DNA of 64,000 nt from Archangium primigenium (GTDB lineage: Bacteria; Myxococcota; Myxococcia; Myxococcales; Myxococcaceae): positions 5,208,001 through 5,272,000 of the forward strand of contig NZ_JADWYI010000001.1 in the NCBI RefSeq assembly GCF_016904885.1, read 5' to 3'. A program made the translations under genes and the position numbers. A model generated the notes under the pieces. The model was not told the DNA's origin and made no database searches. It worked only from the letters and a program-made list of their open reading frames with translations. How positions within the stretch are numbered: the first letter of the stretch is position 1; the number at the start of each line of letters is the position of its first letter. Positions 34,642 to 43,911 of the stretch are shown here, in pieces.

Positions 34642-36352
34642 GCGGAGGCTTGGTCGCGGGCCCGAGCCACTTGCGCACGCGCACCTTGCCAAAGCCGATG
34701 CGGTTGCCGAAGAGGTACCAGGTGAAGGTCGCGCCGAAGAGCGCCGCGGACATGGCCACGCCCAACAGGCCCAGCACGGGCAGGCCGTGGTACTGCCACG
34801 GCGGCGCCTGGGCGAAGGAGATGAACACGCCCACGATGGTGCCGCAGGCGCACAGGCCCAGGAACATGACGATCGCCGCGGTGCGCAGGCTCTCGTTGAG
34901 CCGGTCGAACTGCTCCGCGCGCACCGTCACACTGAACTTCCCCGACTCCAGGTCCAGGAGGATCTGCGACAGCTGCGTGGGCAGGTCCGCCGCCATGGAC
35001 TGGAAGCGCAGGAGCGTGCGCATGAGCCCGCCCTGGAGCTGGCTCGGATCGTACCGGTCCGCGAGCAGCTCCTTGGCGTAGGGCATCGCCACCTCGATCA
35101 CGTTCAGGTCCGGGTGGAGCGTGCGCAGGATGCCCTCGGTGGACACCGAGGCCCGGCCCAGCAGCGCGTACTCCTTGGGCACGCGGATGTGGTACTTCAC
35201 CGCCAGATCCAACAGGTCCCGCAGCACGCTGCGCGCGTCCACCTGGCCCAGCGTCGTCGTGAGGTACTTGCCCAGCACGCTCTCGATGTCGTTGCGGAAG
35301 CCCATCAGGTTGGCGCGCGCGTCCGGCGCGCCAATCCGGTAGAGGATGCGCGCCACGGAGTCGCTGTCCTTGAGCGCCACCGCCAGCACCAGCATCACCA
35401 GCGTCTCCTGCATGGCGCGCGTGAGCCGGCCCACCACGCCGAAGTCCAGCAGCGCCACCCGGTTGCCCTCCAGCACCAGGATGTTGCCCGGGTGGGGGTC
35501 TCCATGGAACAGCCCGTCCTCGAAGAGCTGGCGGAAGCTCGTGTCGAGCAGGTGGCCCGCCACCTCGCGCCGGTCCTCGGGGGACAGCTGCGCCTGGCTC
35601 ACCTTCACGCCCCGCACGAACTGCATGGTGAGCACCGTGCGGCTGCTCAGCCCCGCGTGCACCTGGGGAATGGTCATGTACGGCCGGTTGCGGTGGTTCT
35701 CCTGGAAGGCGCGGATGTTCGCGGCCTCCTGGATGAAGTCCAGCTCCTCGTGGATGGCCCGGTCGAACTCGTCGATGATGCCCGTGGGCGAGTAGATGCC
35801 CGTCTCCTCCACCACCGCCTCGAGCAGCTTGGCCAGCGAGCGCAAGACGCCCAGGTCCGAGTCGATCCGCGCGGAGATGCCCGGCCGCTGCACCTTGACC
35901 ACCACCTCCTCGCCCTCGAGCGTCACCGCGCGGTGCACCTGGGCGATGGACGCCGCGGCGAGCGGCTGGGGATCGATCTGCTTGAAGAGCGTCGAGGCCT
36001 CCTGCCCGAGCGCCTCGCGGATGCGCGTGTAGACCTCCTCCAGGGCGATGGGCTCCACGTGATCCTGCAGCGTGGCCAGCTCCTCGATGTACTCGGCCGG
36101 CAGCAGATCCGCGCGCGTGGAGAGGATCTGCCCGAGCTTGACGAAGGTGGGCCCCAGGTCATTGAGCAGCATGCGGAAGCGGCGCGCGGTGCTGGCGCGC
36201 TGCGTCTCCGGCGCCACCTCCACCTTCTCGCGCCGCCCGAGCAGCCGCCATACCCCGGCGCGCTCCAACCACTCGCCAAAGCCATGGCGCGCCGCGATGA
36301 CGCCAATCTGCCGGATGCGGTTCAAATCCTGGAAGAGCACGGTGCCCGGCAC
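34634..36352 (-). CDS. ABC1/UbiB-family atypical kinase
   Basis: The 572-residue protein has the UbiB order. The KxGQ motif is FVKLGQILSTRADLLP, followed by the Ala-rich nucleotide loop (PLAAASIAQVHRA), the invariant VVVKVQRPG Lys, the catalytic GDPHPGNILV and the metal-binding LLDFG. Two C-terminal transmembrane helices (about 500-545) anchor it. The family supports ubiquinone or other isoprenoid-lipid synthesis, probably as an ATPase. It begins with GTG 24 nt after the nhaA stop, so the two are likely one transcript. Confidence 0.92.
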   Translation of the reverse strand: MPGTVLFQDLNRIRQIGVIAARHGFGEWLERAGVWRLLGRREKVEVAPETQRASTARRFRMLLNDLGPTFVKLGQILSTRADLLPAEYIEELATLQDHVEPIALEEVYTRIREALGQEASTLFKQIDPQPLAAASIAQVHRAVTLEGEEVVVKVQRPGISARIDSDLGVLRSLAKLLEAVVEETGIYSPTGIIDEFDRAIHEELDFIQEAANIRAFQENHRNRPYMTIPQVHAGLSSRTVLTMQFVRGVKVSQAQLSPEDRREVAGHLLDTSFRQLFEDGLFHGDPHPGNILVLEGNRVALLDFGVVGRLTRAMQETLVMLVLAVALKDSDSVARILYRIGAPDARANLMGFRNDIESVLGKYLTTTLGQVDARSVLRDLLDLAVKYHIRVPKEYALLGRASVSTEGILRTLHPDLNVIEVAMPYAKELLADRYDPSQLQGGLMRTLLRFQSMAADLPTQLSQILLDLESGKFSVTVRAEQFDRLNESLRTAAIVMFLGLCACGTIVGVFISFAQAPPWQYHGLPVLGLLGVAMSAALFGATFTWYLFGNRIGFGKVRVRKWLGPATKPPLK

Positions 36353-36376
36353 CTTTCCACGGCGGGCCCCGCGAAC

Positions 36377-37708
36377 TCAACCTTCCTGGGGCCGGGGGGG
36401 CCGCGCCAGGCGCAGGATTCCATAGCCGACCACGCCCGAGAGCAGCGAGCCCAGGAGGATGCCCAGCTTCGCCTGGGACAGCAGCTCGGGCTCCTGGGCG
36501 AAGGCCAGCCCCGCGACGAACAGCGCCACGGTGAAGCCGATGCCCGCCACCACCGCCACGCCATGCAGCTGCCCGAGTCCCGACCCGCCCGGCATCTCGG
36601 ACACGCCCGCCTTCACCGCCACCCAGGTGAACAGGAAGATGCCCACCTGTTTGCCCACGAACAGGCCCAGCAGAACCCCCAGCGGCAGGGGCGCGAGCAG
36701 GTCCGCCAGGTGCATGCCCCGCACGTCGATGCCCGAGTTGGCCAGGGCGAACAGCGGCACGATTCCGTAGGACACCCAGCCGTGCCACAGGTGCACGAAG
36801 CGCGTGAGCGGCGGCTCGATGTCCTCCATCTGCTCCTCGATGTGCAGGAGCTGCTGGGTGCGCACCGCCTCGTCCTGGGGCGCGCGCAACAGCTCGTCGA
36901 TGAAGCCGCGCAGCTCCTCGAGCACCTCACGGCCCCGGCGCACGGGCCGCGCGGGGATCATCATGCCCGTGATGACGCCCGCGATGGTCGAGTGGATGCC
37001 GCCATGGTGCAGGGCGTACCAGAGCCCCGTGCCCAGCAGCGCGTACACCACGCCGTTGCGCACGTAGTAGTGGTTGCAGGCCCACAGCACCCCCGTGAGG
37101 CCCAGCCCCCCGAGCAGCCACTCCACGTGCAGGCCCGAGCCGTAGAACAGGGCGATGACGAGGATGCCGCCGATGTCGTCGAAGATGGCCAGCGCGGTGA
37201 GGAACACCACCAGGCCATGGCTCACCCGGCCCTTGAGCAGGGTGAGGCACCCGATGGCGAACGCGATGTCCGTGGCCATGGGAATGGCCCAGCCCTTCAT
37301 GGCCGGCGTGCCCGCGTTGAGCGCGATGTAGACGGCCGCGGGCACCACCATGCCCCCCAGCGCCGCGATGAGCGGCAGGAGGGCCCGGGACACCGTGCGC
37401 AGCTCGCCCGTGGCCAGCTCGCGCTTGATCTCCATGCCCACCAGGAAGAAGAAGATCGTCATCAACCCGTCGTTGATGAGTTCGCGGAAGGTGAAGTGCG
37501 AGGGGGCCCCGCCCACCCCCAGGGACAGCGGCGCGTCGAAGAGCGCGCCATAGCCCGCCGACCAGGGCGAGTTGGCCCAGACCATGGCCGCCACGGCGCA
37601 CAGCGCCAGGAGGATGCCGCTGCTGGCTTCCAACCGGAAGAAGGCCTGCAACGGCGCGGTGGCGACCTGGAACAGCCGGGGCGGGGGCGGGCGGGGTTGG
37701 GTCTCCAT
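36377..37708 (-). CDS. nhaA: Na+/H+ antiporter NhaA
   Basis: The 443-residue membrane protein shows about 11-12 hydrophobic helices and the NhaA signatures. AIPMATDIAFAIG supplies Asp147, and TALAIFDDIGGILVIALFY supplies the adjacent Asp177/Asp178 pair, equivalent to the ion-binding Asp133 and Asp163/164 of E. coli NhaA. It exchanges sodium for protons across the inner membrane. A ~55-residue hydrophilic insert lies between helices around residues 258-310. It is divergent from mutS and heads the nhaA-ubiB unit. Confidence 0.95.
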   Translation of the reverse strand: METQPRPPPPRLFQVATAPLQAFFRLEASSGILLALCAVAAMVWANSPWSAGYGALFDAPLSLGVGGAPSHFTFRELINDGLMTIFFFLVGMEIKRELATGELRTVSRALLPLIAALGGMVVPAAVYIALNAGTPAMKGWAIPMATDIAFAIGCLTLLKGRVSHGLVVFLTALAIFDDIGGILVIALFYGSGLHVEWLLGGLGLTGVLWACNHYYVRNGVVYALLGTGLWYALHHGGIHSTIAGVITGMMIPARPVRRGREVLEELRGFIDELLRAPQDEAVRTQQLLHIEEQMEDIEPPLTRFVHLWHGWVSYGIVPLFALANSGIDVRGMHLADLLAPLPLGVLLGLFVGKQVGIFLFTWVAVKAGVSEMPGGSGLGQLHGVAVVAGIGFTVALFVAGLAFAQEPELLSQAKLGILLGSLLSGVVGYGILRLARPPRPQEG

Positions 37709-37889
37709 GTCGGGACGGATCGCATGCTCCCCGGCCTCGGGCCATGGTTTTCGGACGCCGCCGGACCGATTTCCGTCCCTCGGGGACGCAGGGCGTCCAG
37801 GCGAGCCGGGCCCCATGGCCGGAGTAGGAGCGACGAGGTAGACGGCGGAGGTCGGGTGTTCTGTTGATCCCGACCCGAACGCATGAGAC

Positions 37890-37895
37890 AAGGAG
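37890..37895 (+). promoter_or_regulatory. AAGGAG ribosome site that fixes the mutS start
   Basis: AAGGAG lies 5 nt before the ATG at 37901 and inside the reading frame that would begin at the earlier ATG (37883). The site supports 37901 as the real start of mutS. Confidence 0.75.
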
Positions 37896-37900
37896 CCGCG

Positions 37901-40624
37901 ATGGGCGCGACGCGGAAGGAAGCCAAGGGAAGTGGGGAGGAGGCCGAGGTTCCGGTGGAAACCGAACCGGCGGCGGCGCGGGAGATCGGCGCGCTCACCC
38001 CCATGATGCGGCAGTACCTCGAGGTCAAGGCGCTCAATCCGGACGCCATCCTCTTCTTCCGGCTGGGAGACTTCTACGAGATGTTCTTCGAGGACGCCAT
38101 CCGCGCCTCGGAGCTCTTGCAGATCACCCTCACCGCGCGGGCCAAGAACGCGGAGAAGGTGCCCATGGCGGGCGTGCCCTACCACTCGGCGCGCCGCTAC
38201 ATCGCCCGGCTCGTGGAGCACGGCCTCAAGGTGGCCATCTGCGAGCAGGTGGAGGAGGCGGGCAGCGCGCCGGGCATCGTGCGCCGCGAGGTGACGCGGG
38301 TCATCACCCCGGGCATGGTGCTGGACGAGGAGTCGCTCGAGCCCCGGGCGAGCAACTTCCTGGCCGCCGTGTACCCGGGCGCCGAGGGCTTCGGCGCGGC
38401 GCTGCTGGAGGCCAGCACGGGCGAGTTCTTCACCCTGGAGGCGGAGACGAGCCAGGAGCTGGTGGAGGCGCTCGCCCGGGTGGAGCCGCGCGAGCTGCTC
38501 GTGCCCGAGGGCTTCCGCGACAGCCCGGAGACGACCTTCGTCACCTCGCGGCTCAACAAGCCCCCGGCGGTGGCGGAGCTGGAGAAGGCGGCATTCGAGC
38601 CCGCGCGGGCGGCGGTGTACCTGCGGGGCCACTTCGCGGTGCAGTCGCTGGAGGCGTTCGGCCTGCAGGACGCGCCCCTGGCCACCGGCGCGGCGGGCGC
38701 GGCGCTGCGCTACCTCAAGGACACGCAGAAGACGGCCGCGGCGCACGTGGACCGGCTCAGCCGCCAGCAGCGCGGCGGGCACCTCGTCATGGACGAGTCC
38801 TCGCGCGCCAACCTGGAAGTGCTGCGCACCCTGCGCGATGGCGGGCGCAAGGGCTCGCTGCTGGGCGTGCTGGACCGCACGGCGACGGGGCTCGGGGCGC
38901 GCAAGCTCGGCCGGTGGCTCGCGGCTCCGCTGTGCTCGCTGCCGGAGATCAACGCCCGCCTGGACGCGGTGGACGAGCTGTCCCGGCGCAGCGTGTGGCG
39001 CGAGGAGCTCACGGGCATCCTCAAGGAAGTCGGCGACATCGAGCGGCTGTGCGGCCGGTTGTCGCTCGGCGCGGGCAGCGCGAGGGATTTGCGCGCGCTC
39101 GCGGTGTCCCTGGCGCAGCTGCCCCGGCTGTCGGCGGCGCTCGCGCGCTGCGAGTCCGGCCTGCTCAAGAGCCTCGCGGGGCCACTCGGGGCGCTGCCGG
39201 AGCTCACCCAGGTGCTCCTGTCCGCGGTGGTGGACGAGCCCCCGGCGGTCCTCAAGGAGGGCGGCTTCATCCGGCCGGGCTTCCACGCCGAGCTGGACAA
39301 GCTCGTGGAGCTGTCCACTTCCGGCAAGGACTTCCTGCTGAAGCTCGAGACGCGTGAGCGCGAGCGCACGGGCATCAATTCGCTGAAGATCCGCTTCAAC
39401 CGCGTCTTCGGGTACTACCTGGAGGTGACGAAGTCGAACCTGAACTCCGTGCCCCCGGACTACATCCGCAAGCAGACGATGGTGGGCGCCGAGCGCTTCG
39501 TCACGCCGGAGCTCAAGGAGTACGAGGAGAAGGTGCTCACGGCCGAGGAGCGGCGGTGCGCGCTGGAGCTGGAGCTGTTCGAGCAGCTGCGGGCCCAGGT
39601 GGTGAAGGAGGCGCCACGGCTGCGCTCGGCGGCGGAGGGCGTGGCCACGGCGGACGCGCTCTTGTCGCTGGCGCGGTGCGCGGCCGAGTACGGCTACGTG
39701 CGCCCGGTGGTGGACGACTCCGAGGTGCTCACCATCACCGGCGGCCGTCACCCGGTGGTGGAGCGCGTGCTGGGGGCGGGCGAGGCGTTCGTTCCCAACG
39801 ACGTGAAGCTGGACTCGGGCGAGTCGCAGATCCTCATCATCACGGGCCCGAACATGGCGGGCAAGAGCACCGTCATGCGGCAGGTGGCGCTCACGGTGCT
39901 CATGGCGCAGGCGGGCTCGTTCGTGCCGGCGGCCTCGGCGCGCATCGGCCTGAGTGATCGCATCTTCACGCGCGTGGGCGCGGCGGACAACCTGGCGCGG
40001 GGCCAGTCCACCTTCATGGTGGAGATGACGGAGACGAGCCACATCCTGCACCACGCCACGCGGCGCAGCCTCGTCATCCTGGACGAGATTGGCCGCGGCA
40101 CGTCCACCTACGACGGCCTGTCCATCGCCTGGGCGGTGGCCGAGCACCTGCACGACAAGTGTGGCGCGCGCACGCTCTTCGCCACGCACTACCACGAGCT
40201 GGTGGACCTGGCGCGCGAGAAGCCCCGGGTGAAGAACCTCTGCATCGCCGTGAAGGAGCAGGGCGGCAAGGTGCTCTTCCTGCGCAAGCTCGTGCCCGGC
40301 GGCGCCAACCGCTCGTATGGCATCGAAGTGGCGCGGCTCGCCGGCCTGCCCCCCGAGGTGGTGGAGCGCGCCCGGGACATCCTGCGCAACCTGGAATCCG
40401 GCGAGTTCGACGACAACGGCAAGCCCCGGCTCGCGCGGCGGGGTGCCAAGGCGAGCGCGCCCGCGCCGGGACAGCTCGGCCTGTTCGGCGGTGGGAGCGC
40501 GGGCCCCACGCTCGCGCCCGCGCAGCAGAAGGTCTTGGAGTCCTTGCAGGCGGCCTCGCTCAACGAGCTGACGCCGCTGGAGGCGCTCAACCTGCTGGCG
40601 AAGCTGCAGCGCGAGCTCAAGTAG
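37901..40624 (+). CDS. mutS: DNA mismatch repair ATPase MutS
   Basis: The 907-residue protein has the full MutS layout. The mismatch-binding domain carries FFRLGDFYEMFFEDA with the Phe-x-Glu pair. Connector, lever and clamp domains follow (about 130-590), then the ATPase with Walker A GPNMAGKST, and VILDEIGRGTSTYDG. A helix-turn-helix dimer region ends it. It recognises base mismatches with MutL. About 35 extra charged residues precede the conserved part. It is divergent from nhaA and is followed by a strong hairpin. Confidence 0.97.
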   Translation: MGATRKEAKGSGEEAEVPVETEPAAAREIGALTPMMRQYLEVKALNPDAILFFRLGDFYEMFFEDAIRASELLQITLTARAKNAEKVPMAGVPYHSARRYIARLVEHGLKVAICEQVEEAGSAPGIVRREVTRVITPGMVLDEESLEPRASNFLAAVYPGAEGFGAALLEASTGEFFTLEAETSQELVEALARVEPRELLVPEGFRDSPETTFVTSRLNKPPAVAELEKAAFEPARAAVYLRGHFAVQSLEAFGLQDAPLATGAAGAALRYLKDTQKTAAAHVDRLSRQQRGGHLVMDESSRANLEVLRTLRDGGRKGSLLGVLDRTATGLGARKLGRWLAAPLCSLPEINARLDAVDELSRRSVWREELTGILKEVGDIERLCGRLSLGAGSARDLRALAVSLAQLPRLSAALARCESGLLKSLAGPLGALPELTQVLLSAVVDEPPAVLKEGGFIRPGFHAELDKLVELSTSGKDFLLKLETRERERTGINSLKIRFNRVFGYYLEVTKSNLNSVPPDYIRKQTMVGAERFVTPELKEYEEKVLTAEERRCALELELFEQLRAQVVKEAPRLRSAAEGVATADALLSLARCAAEYGYVRPVVDDSEVLTITGGRHPVVERVLGAGEAFVPNDVKLDSGESQILIITGPNMAGKSTVMRQVALTVLMAQAGSFVPAASARIGLSDRIFTRVGAADNLARGQSTFMVEMTETSHILHHATRRSLVILDEIGRGTSTYDGLSIAWAVAEHLHDKCGARTLFATHYHELVDLAREKPRVKNLCIAVKEQGGKVLFLRKLVPGGANRSYGIEVARLAGLPPEVVERARDILRNLESGEFDDNGKPRLARRGAKASAPAPGQLGLFGGGSAGPTLAPAQQKVLESLQAASLNELTPLEALNLLAKLQRELK

Positions 40625-40629
40625 GGCGT

Positions 40630-40657
40630 CCCCGGCGGCCATTGCGGCGCGCCGGGG
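40630..40657 (+). terminator. GC-rich hairpin after mutS
   Basis: CCCCGGCG (40630-40637) and CGCCGGGG (40650-40657) are exact 8-bp inverted arms around a 12-nt loop, starting 5 nt after the mutS stop. No T-run follows, as is common in high-GC genomes, so function is inferred. Confidence 0.5.
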
Positions 40658-40678
40658 CCGCTCGGTAGGCTCGCCCGT

Positions 40679-41662
40679 ATGGGTGAAGACGAGCGGAGTG
40701 AGCCTTCGGAGCTGGAGACCATCGCCTCGCGCACGGCCTACGACTCGTTCTACCCGGCGGCCATGGCCATCGAGCCGGGCTTCATCGAGGCGTGTGGCGC
40801 GGACGTGGTGCTCGCCTACCACGCGGTGGTGCGGGGCGTGGAGAACGTGGTGGGCGCGGGCTCGGTCCTCGTGGGCCGCCTGCCCAACGTGAACCTCGTG
40901 GAGCTGTCGCAACTGCCACGGCTCGCCCAGGGGCTCGTCTTCGCCGAGCTGCGGGTGGAGCACGAGCTCCAGGCCTCGTCCTTCGGCCGCCTGTTCGACG
41001 AGGCCCAGGGCCTGCGTCGCAAGCTGCGCAAGACGGCGGATGCCCTGGCGGAGGCGGGCCTGCTGTCCGACGCGGACGCCGAGGAGGTGTGGCTCCGGGC
41101 CCAGCAGGACATCCTGGAGGACTGCGCCGCCCTCACCGCGCTCCTGCGCCGCAACGAGGGCCGCCTCGCGGGCCGCTCGCCGCTGTCCGGCGCGAACCTC
41201 ACCGAGGCCGAGCAATTGGTGGGCAAGCTGCGGCTGATGCTCGGGCGCAGATCGGAGGAGGGCGACGACACGGGGCCCTCGCTGCTCCGGGCCATCGAGC
41301 AACGGGATCGTTTCTGGACGCTGCTGGCCCAGCGCCACGACGTGCTCTGGCGCTGTGGGGCGTGGCTCCACGGGCGCGGGGTGGAGGAGAAAGTGCCGCC
41401 CCTGCCTCGGCGACAGTCCGGCCCCCGGCGACCCGTGCGCGGACGCATTGAAATCCCCGTGGTGATTCACGACCCGAGCGCGCCCGAGCCCCGGCGTCCG
41501 GCCGCACCGCCCGCGCCCGTCGTGGCGCCCGTGCGCGCCATCGTGCCCGCGAGTCCGCGCCCCGCGCCGGTGCCCGTGGCGCAGCCGTCCCGGCACCTGG
41601 CGGACCTGGAGCGCAAGGCCCGCTTCCTGTTGCGCATTGGCGTCACGTCATCGCGGCGTTGA
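40679..41662 (+). CDS. conserved-looking soluble protein, function unknown
   Basis: The 327-residue protein is mainly helical (about 1-230: DEAQGLRRKLRKTADALAEAG and similar heptad-like runs), with a proline-rich, basic C-terminal third (about 240-310). No signal peptide, membrane segment or known motif is visible. Codon use is typical of the chromosome. It starts 54 nt after mutS on the same strand, separated by a hairpin, and ends before a strong bidirectional terminator. Confidence 0.7.
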   Translation: MGEDERSEPSELETIASRTAYDSFYPAAMAIEPGFIEACGADVVLAYHAVVRGVENVVGAGSVLVGRLPNVNLVELSQLPRLAQGLVFAELRVEHELQASSFGRLFDEAQGLRRKLRKTADALAEAGLLSDADAEEVWLRAQQDILEDCAALTALLRRNEGRLAGRSPLSGANLTEAEQLVGKLRLMLGRRSEEGDDTGPSLLRAIEQRDRFWTLLAQRHDVLWRCGAWLHGRGVEEKVPPLPRRQSGPRRPVRGRIEIPVVIHDPSAPEPRRPAAPPAPVVAPVRAIVPASPRPAPVPVAQPSRHLADLERKARFLLRIGVTSSRR

Positions 41663-41688
41663 GACGCGAGTGGACTCGGACACACGAA

Positions 41689-41720
41689 GGCCCCGGTCCG
41701 CGAGCAGGCGAACCGGGGCC
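41689..41720. terminator. 9-bp perfect hairpin between convergent genes
   Basis: GGCCCCGGT (41689-41697) and ACCGGGGCC (41712-41720) pair perfectly around a 14-nt loop. It lies between the plus-strand unknown gene and the minus-strand lipoprotein gene and can serve both. The matching place in copy B (43914-43945) has one mismatch in the second arm. Confidence 0.65.
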
Positions 41721-41749
41721 GAGGTGAGCCGAGGTGAAGGACGTCGACG

Positions 41750-41911
41750 TCAGCTATCGCACTGGCCGTCGAAGCCGTTGTTGGCGAAGGAGTTGGCGTA
41801 CTCGGGCAGGAAGAAGTCGGTGTTGACGGAGGTCTCGTCGTCACGGGTGCCCGGGCTGCCGGTGATGGCGCAGTCCTTGGCCCAGGTGAAGCGGGTGTGG
41901 GTGAAGAAGGG
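41750..41911 (-). pseudogene. orphaned C-terminal tail of lipoprotein copy A
   Basis: This segment encodes the same ~53-residue ending as the intact copy B (from FFTHTRFTWAKDC to FDGQCDS), but in a different frame from the rest of copy A because of the extra G at 41909-41912. It would be translated only if the frameshift were corrected, by slippage at the G/C run or by reversion. A sequencing error would make it part of the intact gene. Confidence 0.75.
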
Positions 41912-43793
41912 GACCAATCTCCCGGTAGATATTGAGGTTGCCAGCGCCGTAGAGCCTGTAGATGCCGGGCTCGCCCGTGCCGCCGCCGTGAGAGATTTCG
42001 ACATGCTCGAGGCGACTGCCATCGGCCCGACCGAAGTGCAGGCCACGCCAATAGCCGGGAGCGGGGGAGGCCGCATCGGGAACGAAGCGGATGGGCGCCT
42101 GGGCCGTCCCCTGGGCGATGAGCTTGCCCGGGAAATTGCCGACGCGCGTGCCCACGCTCAGGAACGCGCCGGGCGCGAAGCGGACTTCCGTCCCCGGCGC
42201 AAGGGTGAGGGTGGGGGGGCTTTGTGAGCCCACATAGACGAAGTTGGTAATCACATAAGGCAGGCCCAGCTTGGGCCAGGTCTGACTGTCATTGACATGG
42301 CCGGCCATGAGTTCGATGCCGAGGGCATTGCCGCTGAAGGTACTGTCTTTGGCGATGAGGGGGACAAGTCTTGGCGCGATCGAGAGCGCGTACTGACCGT
42401 TGTCACGCGAGGTGAGCCGGGCCGATTCGGGATTCAGGGACGAATAGAGCACGAGGCCAGGGCCGCTGCTCTTCTGGACGGTGACATCCGTGAGGGTGAC
42501 ACACGTCTCACAGATTCCGCCGATGCTCAGGTTGGCACGGGTTCCGACAAGGGCGCCCTCGGCCCCGGCGTACTCGAACGTGGCATGTGCCAGTCGGCTG
42601 GAAGTGGTCATTTCAGAAGCGACGTACACGCCACGCCAGTGGCCGGGCTGGGGGCTGGCGGCGTCGGCGGTGAAGCGCACGGGCGCGGCGGCCGTGCCCT
42701 CCACCACGAGCGAGGCGAGGTTCTCGTCATAGCCCACGAGCATCTCGGCCCGGGGCGCGAAGCGCAGCACGCTGCCGGCGGCGATGGTGAGGGTGATGCC
42801 CGTGGTGAGCGTCCCCTCGACCCGCAGGGTTTCCGGGACGAGGAAGGAGCCGGACCAGGCTTGGGAGCGGGTGACGTTGCCGGAGAGCTCGGCGGCGTCG
42901 GCGGCGTTGCCGGAGAAGGAAGAGGAGGAGGGCAGGGAGTCGGCGAGGTTGGCGCTCATGCGCACGGCGACACCGGCGCTGTCGGAGACGGACAGGCGGG
43001 AGGAGCCGGGGCCGAAGCCGCTGGAGGCGTCGGCGAGCACGCCCACCGAGCCGCTCTGGCGCACGGAGACGTCCTGGAGGAGGGGGGCGGCCGAGTCGCG
43101 CAGGGAGAGGCAGGCGCCCTCGCCGGAGGGGGCACCACAGCCCCGCAGGGAGACATGGGAGAGGGAGGAGGCGCTGCCCGAGGCGGAGAACACCAGGCCG
43201 CGCCAGGAGCCAGGGGTGAGCGCCACACCGAGCAGCTGGACGGGGGCCTGGGCGGAGCCGGGGGCCAACAGGGCGCCCTGTACGCGCAGCTCGGCGTCCG
43301 GAGCGAAGCGCACGACGACGCCCGGCTCCAGGGTGAGGGTGGCGCCAGTGCTCACGGACAGCTGGCCACGCACCTCGTGGGGGCTGTCGGCCAGGCGCCA
43401 CGTCTCGGAGGCGGTAATGGGGGCGGCGTGCACGGTGGCCGGGCGGTCGGAGACCGTCAGGGAGGCCTCGCCCTGGCGGGTGATGCCGCCCGAGGTGGCG
43501 CTGGCGCGGATGGTGAGGGGGCCGGCGGCCTGGGCACGCACCCCGCCCGAGGCGTCCACCTGGGCCCGGGCGCTGTCGCTGCTCGTCCAGGTGAAGGCGG
43601 AGACGGCGAAGGGGGCGCCCTCCTGGTCCGTGGCGCTCGCGCTGCACTGCGCGCTCTGTCCCGCCACCACCTGCGTCGGCGTGCAGCTGACGGTGACGGC
43701 CTCGAGCCGGGGAGAAGAAGCGGGGACGGGAGAAGAGTCTCCACAGCCAGCCAGGAACAAGGCGGTGGAGAGGAAGAAGCGACGGGAAGACAT
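41841..43793 (-). CDS. beta-helix lipoprotein copy A, frameshifted near its end
   Basis: As read, the gene gives 650 residues: a lipoprotein signal (MSSRRFFLSTALFLAGCGDS), an Ig-like BIG2-type domain (about 28-115), and a right-handed beta-helix region of repeated LTLEPGVVVRFAPDAELRV-type rungs (about 125-620). Four G at 41909-41912, where copy B has three, shift the frame. The last ~53 residues are replaced by 22 unrelated ones. It should be an outer-membrane or surface lipoprotein, perhaps for adhesion. Copy B lies directly upstream on the same strand. The signal peptide differs wholly from copy B although the mature parts are almost identical. Confidence 0.82.
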   Translation of the reverse strand: MSSRRFFLSTALFLAGCGDSSPVPASSPRLEAVTVSCTPTQVVAGQSAQCSASATDQEGAPFAVSAFTWTSSDSARAQVDASGGVRAQAAGPLTIRASATSGGITRQGEASLTVSDRPATVHAAPITASETWRLADSPHEVRGQLSVSTGATLTLEPGVVVRFAPDAELRVQGALLAPGSAQAPVQLLGVALTPGSWRGLVFSASGSASSLSHVSLRGCGAPSGEGACLSLRDSAAPLLQDVSVRQSGSVGVLADASSGFGPGSSRLSVSDSAGVAVRMSANLADSLPSSSSFSGNAADAAELSGNVTRSQAWSGSFLVPETLRVEGTLTTGITLTIAAGSVLRFAPRAEMLVGYDENLASLVVEGTAAAPVRFTADAASPQPGHWRGVYVASEMTTSSRLAHATFEYAGAEGALVGTRANLSIGGICETCVTLTDVTVQKSSGPGLVLYSSLNPESARLTSRDNGQYALSIAPRLVPLIAKDSTFSGNALGIELMAGHVNDSQTWPKLGLPYVITNFVYVGSQSPPTLTLAPGTEVRFAPGAFLSVGTRVGNFPGKLIAQGTAQAPIRFVPDAASPAPGYWRGLHFGRADGSRLEHVEISHGGGTGEPGIYRLYGAGNLNIYREIGPLLHPHPLHLGQGLRHHRQPGHP

Positions 43794-43865
43794 GGGCGAC
43801 AACCCCCCGGGGTGAAAGAGAGGCGGGGGCTTGTAGCGGAGGAGGCCGTGCGGGGCTTGCGTGAG

Positions 43866-43884
43866 GACGCCAGGTGGTGGCGTC
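43866..43884 (-). terminator. hairpin between the two lipoprotein copies
   Basis: GACGCCA (43866-43872) and TGGCGTC (43878-43884) form a perfect 7-bp stem with a 5-nt loop, about 90 nt beyond the stop of copy B and before the start of copy A. It may end the copy B transcript, which would give each copy its own control. Confidence 0.45.
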
Positions 43885-43911
43885 CAGGCGCCAGAGGGCC
43901 GCGGGCAGTCA

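Larger units (their letters stand above)
41687..43709. repeat. tandem ~2-kb duplication, copy A
   Basis: This segment is nearly identical to 43912-45933, at an offset of 2,225 nt that becomes 2,224 after a 1-nt indel at 41909-41912. It runs from about 63 nt beyond the stop codon through the whole mature coding region and stops sharply at the codons for PRLEAVTVSC, just inside the signal peptide. Differences are few and scattered. Confidence 0.9.

Noticed and set aside
31300-34692. long minus-strand frame opposite the RND operon
   Set aside because: Antisense of the efflux genes, with His/Arg/Gln-rich translation and no domain.
36377-41596. 1,739-codon open frame on the minus strand across mutS
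   Set aside because: It is an antisense shadow of mutS and the next gene. Only its end (36377-37708) is a real gene, nhaA. The rest is low-complexity His/Arg/Leu/Glu as expected from GC-rich complement.
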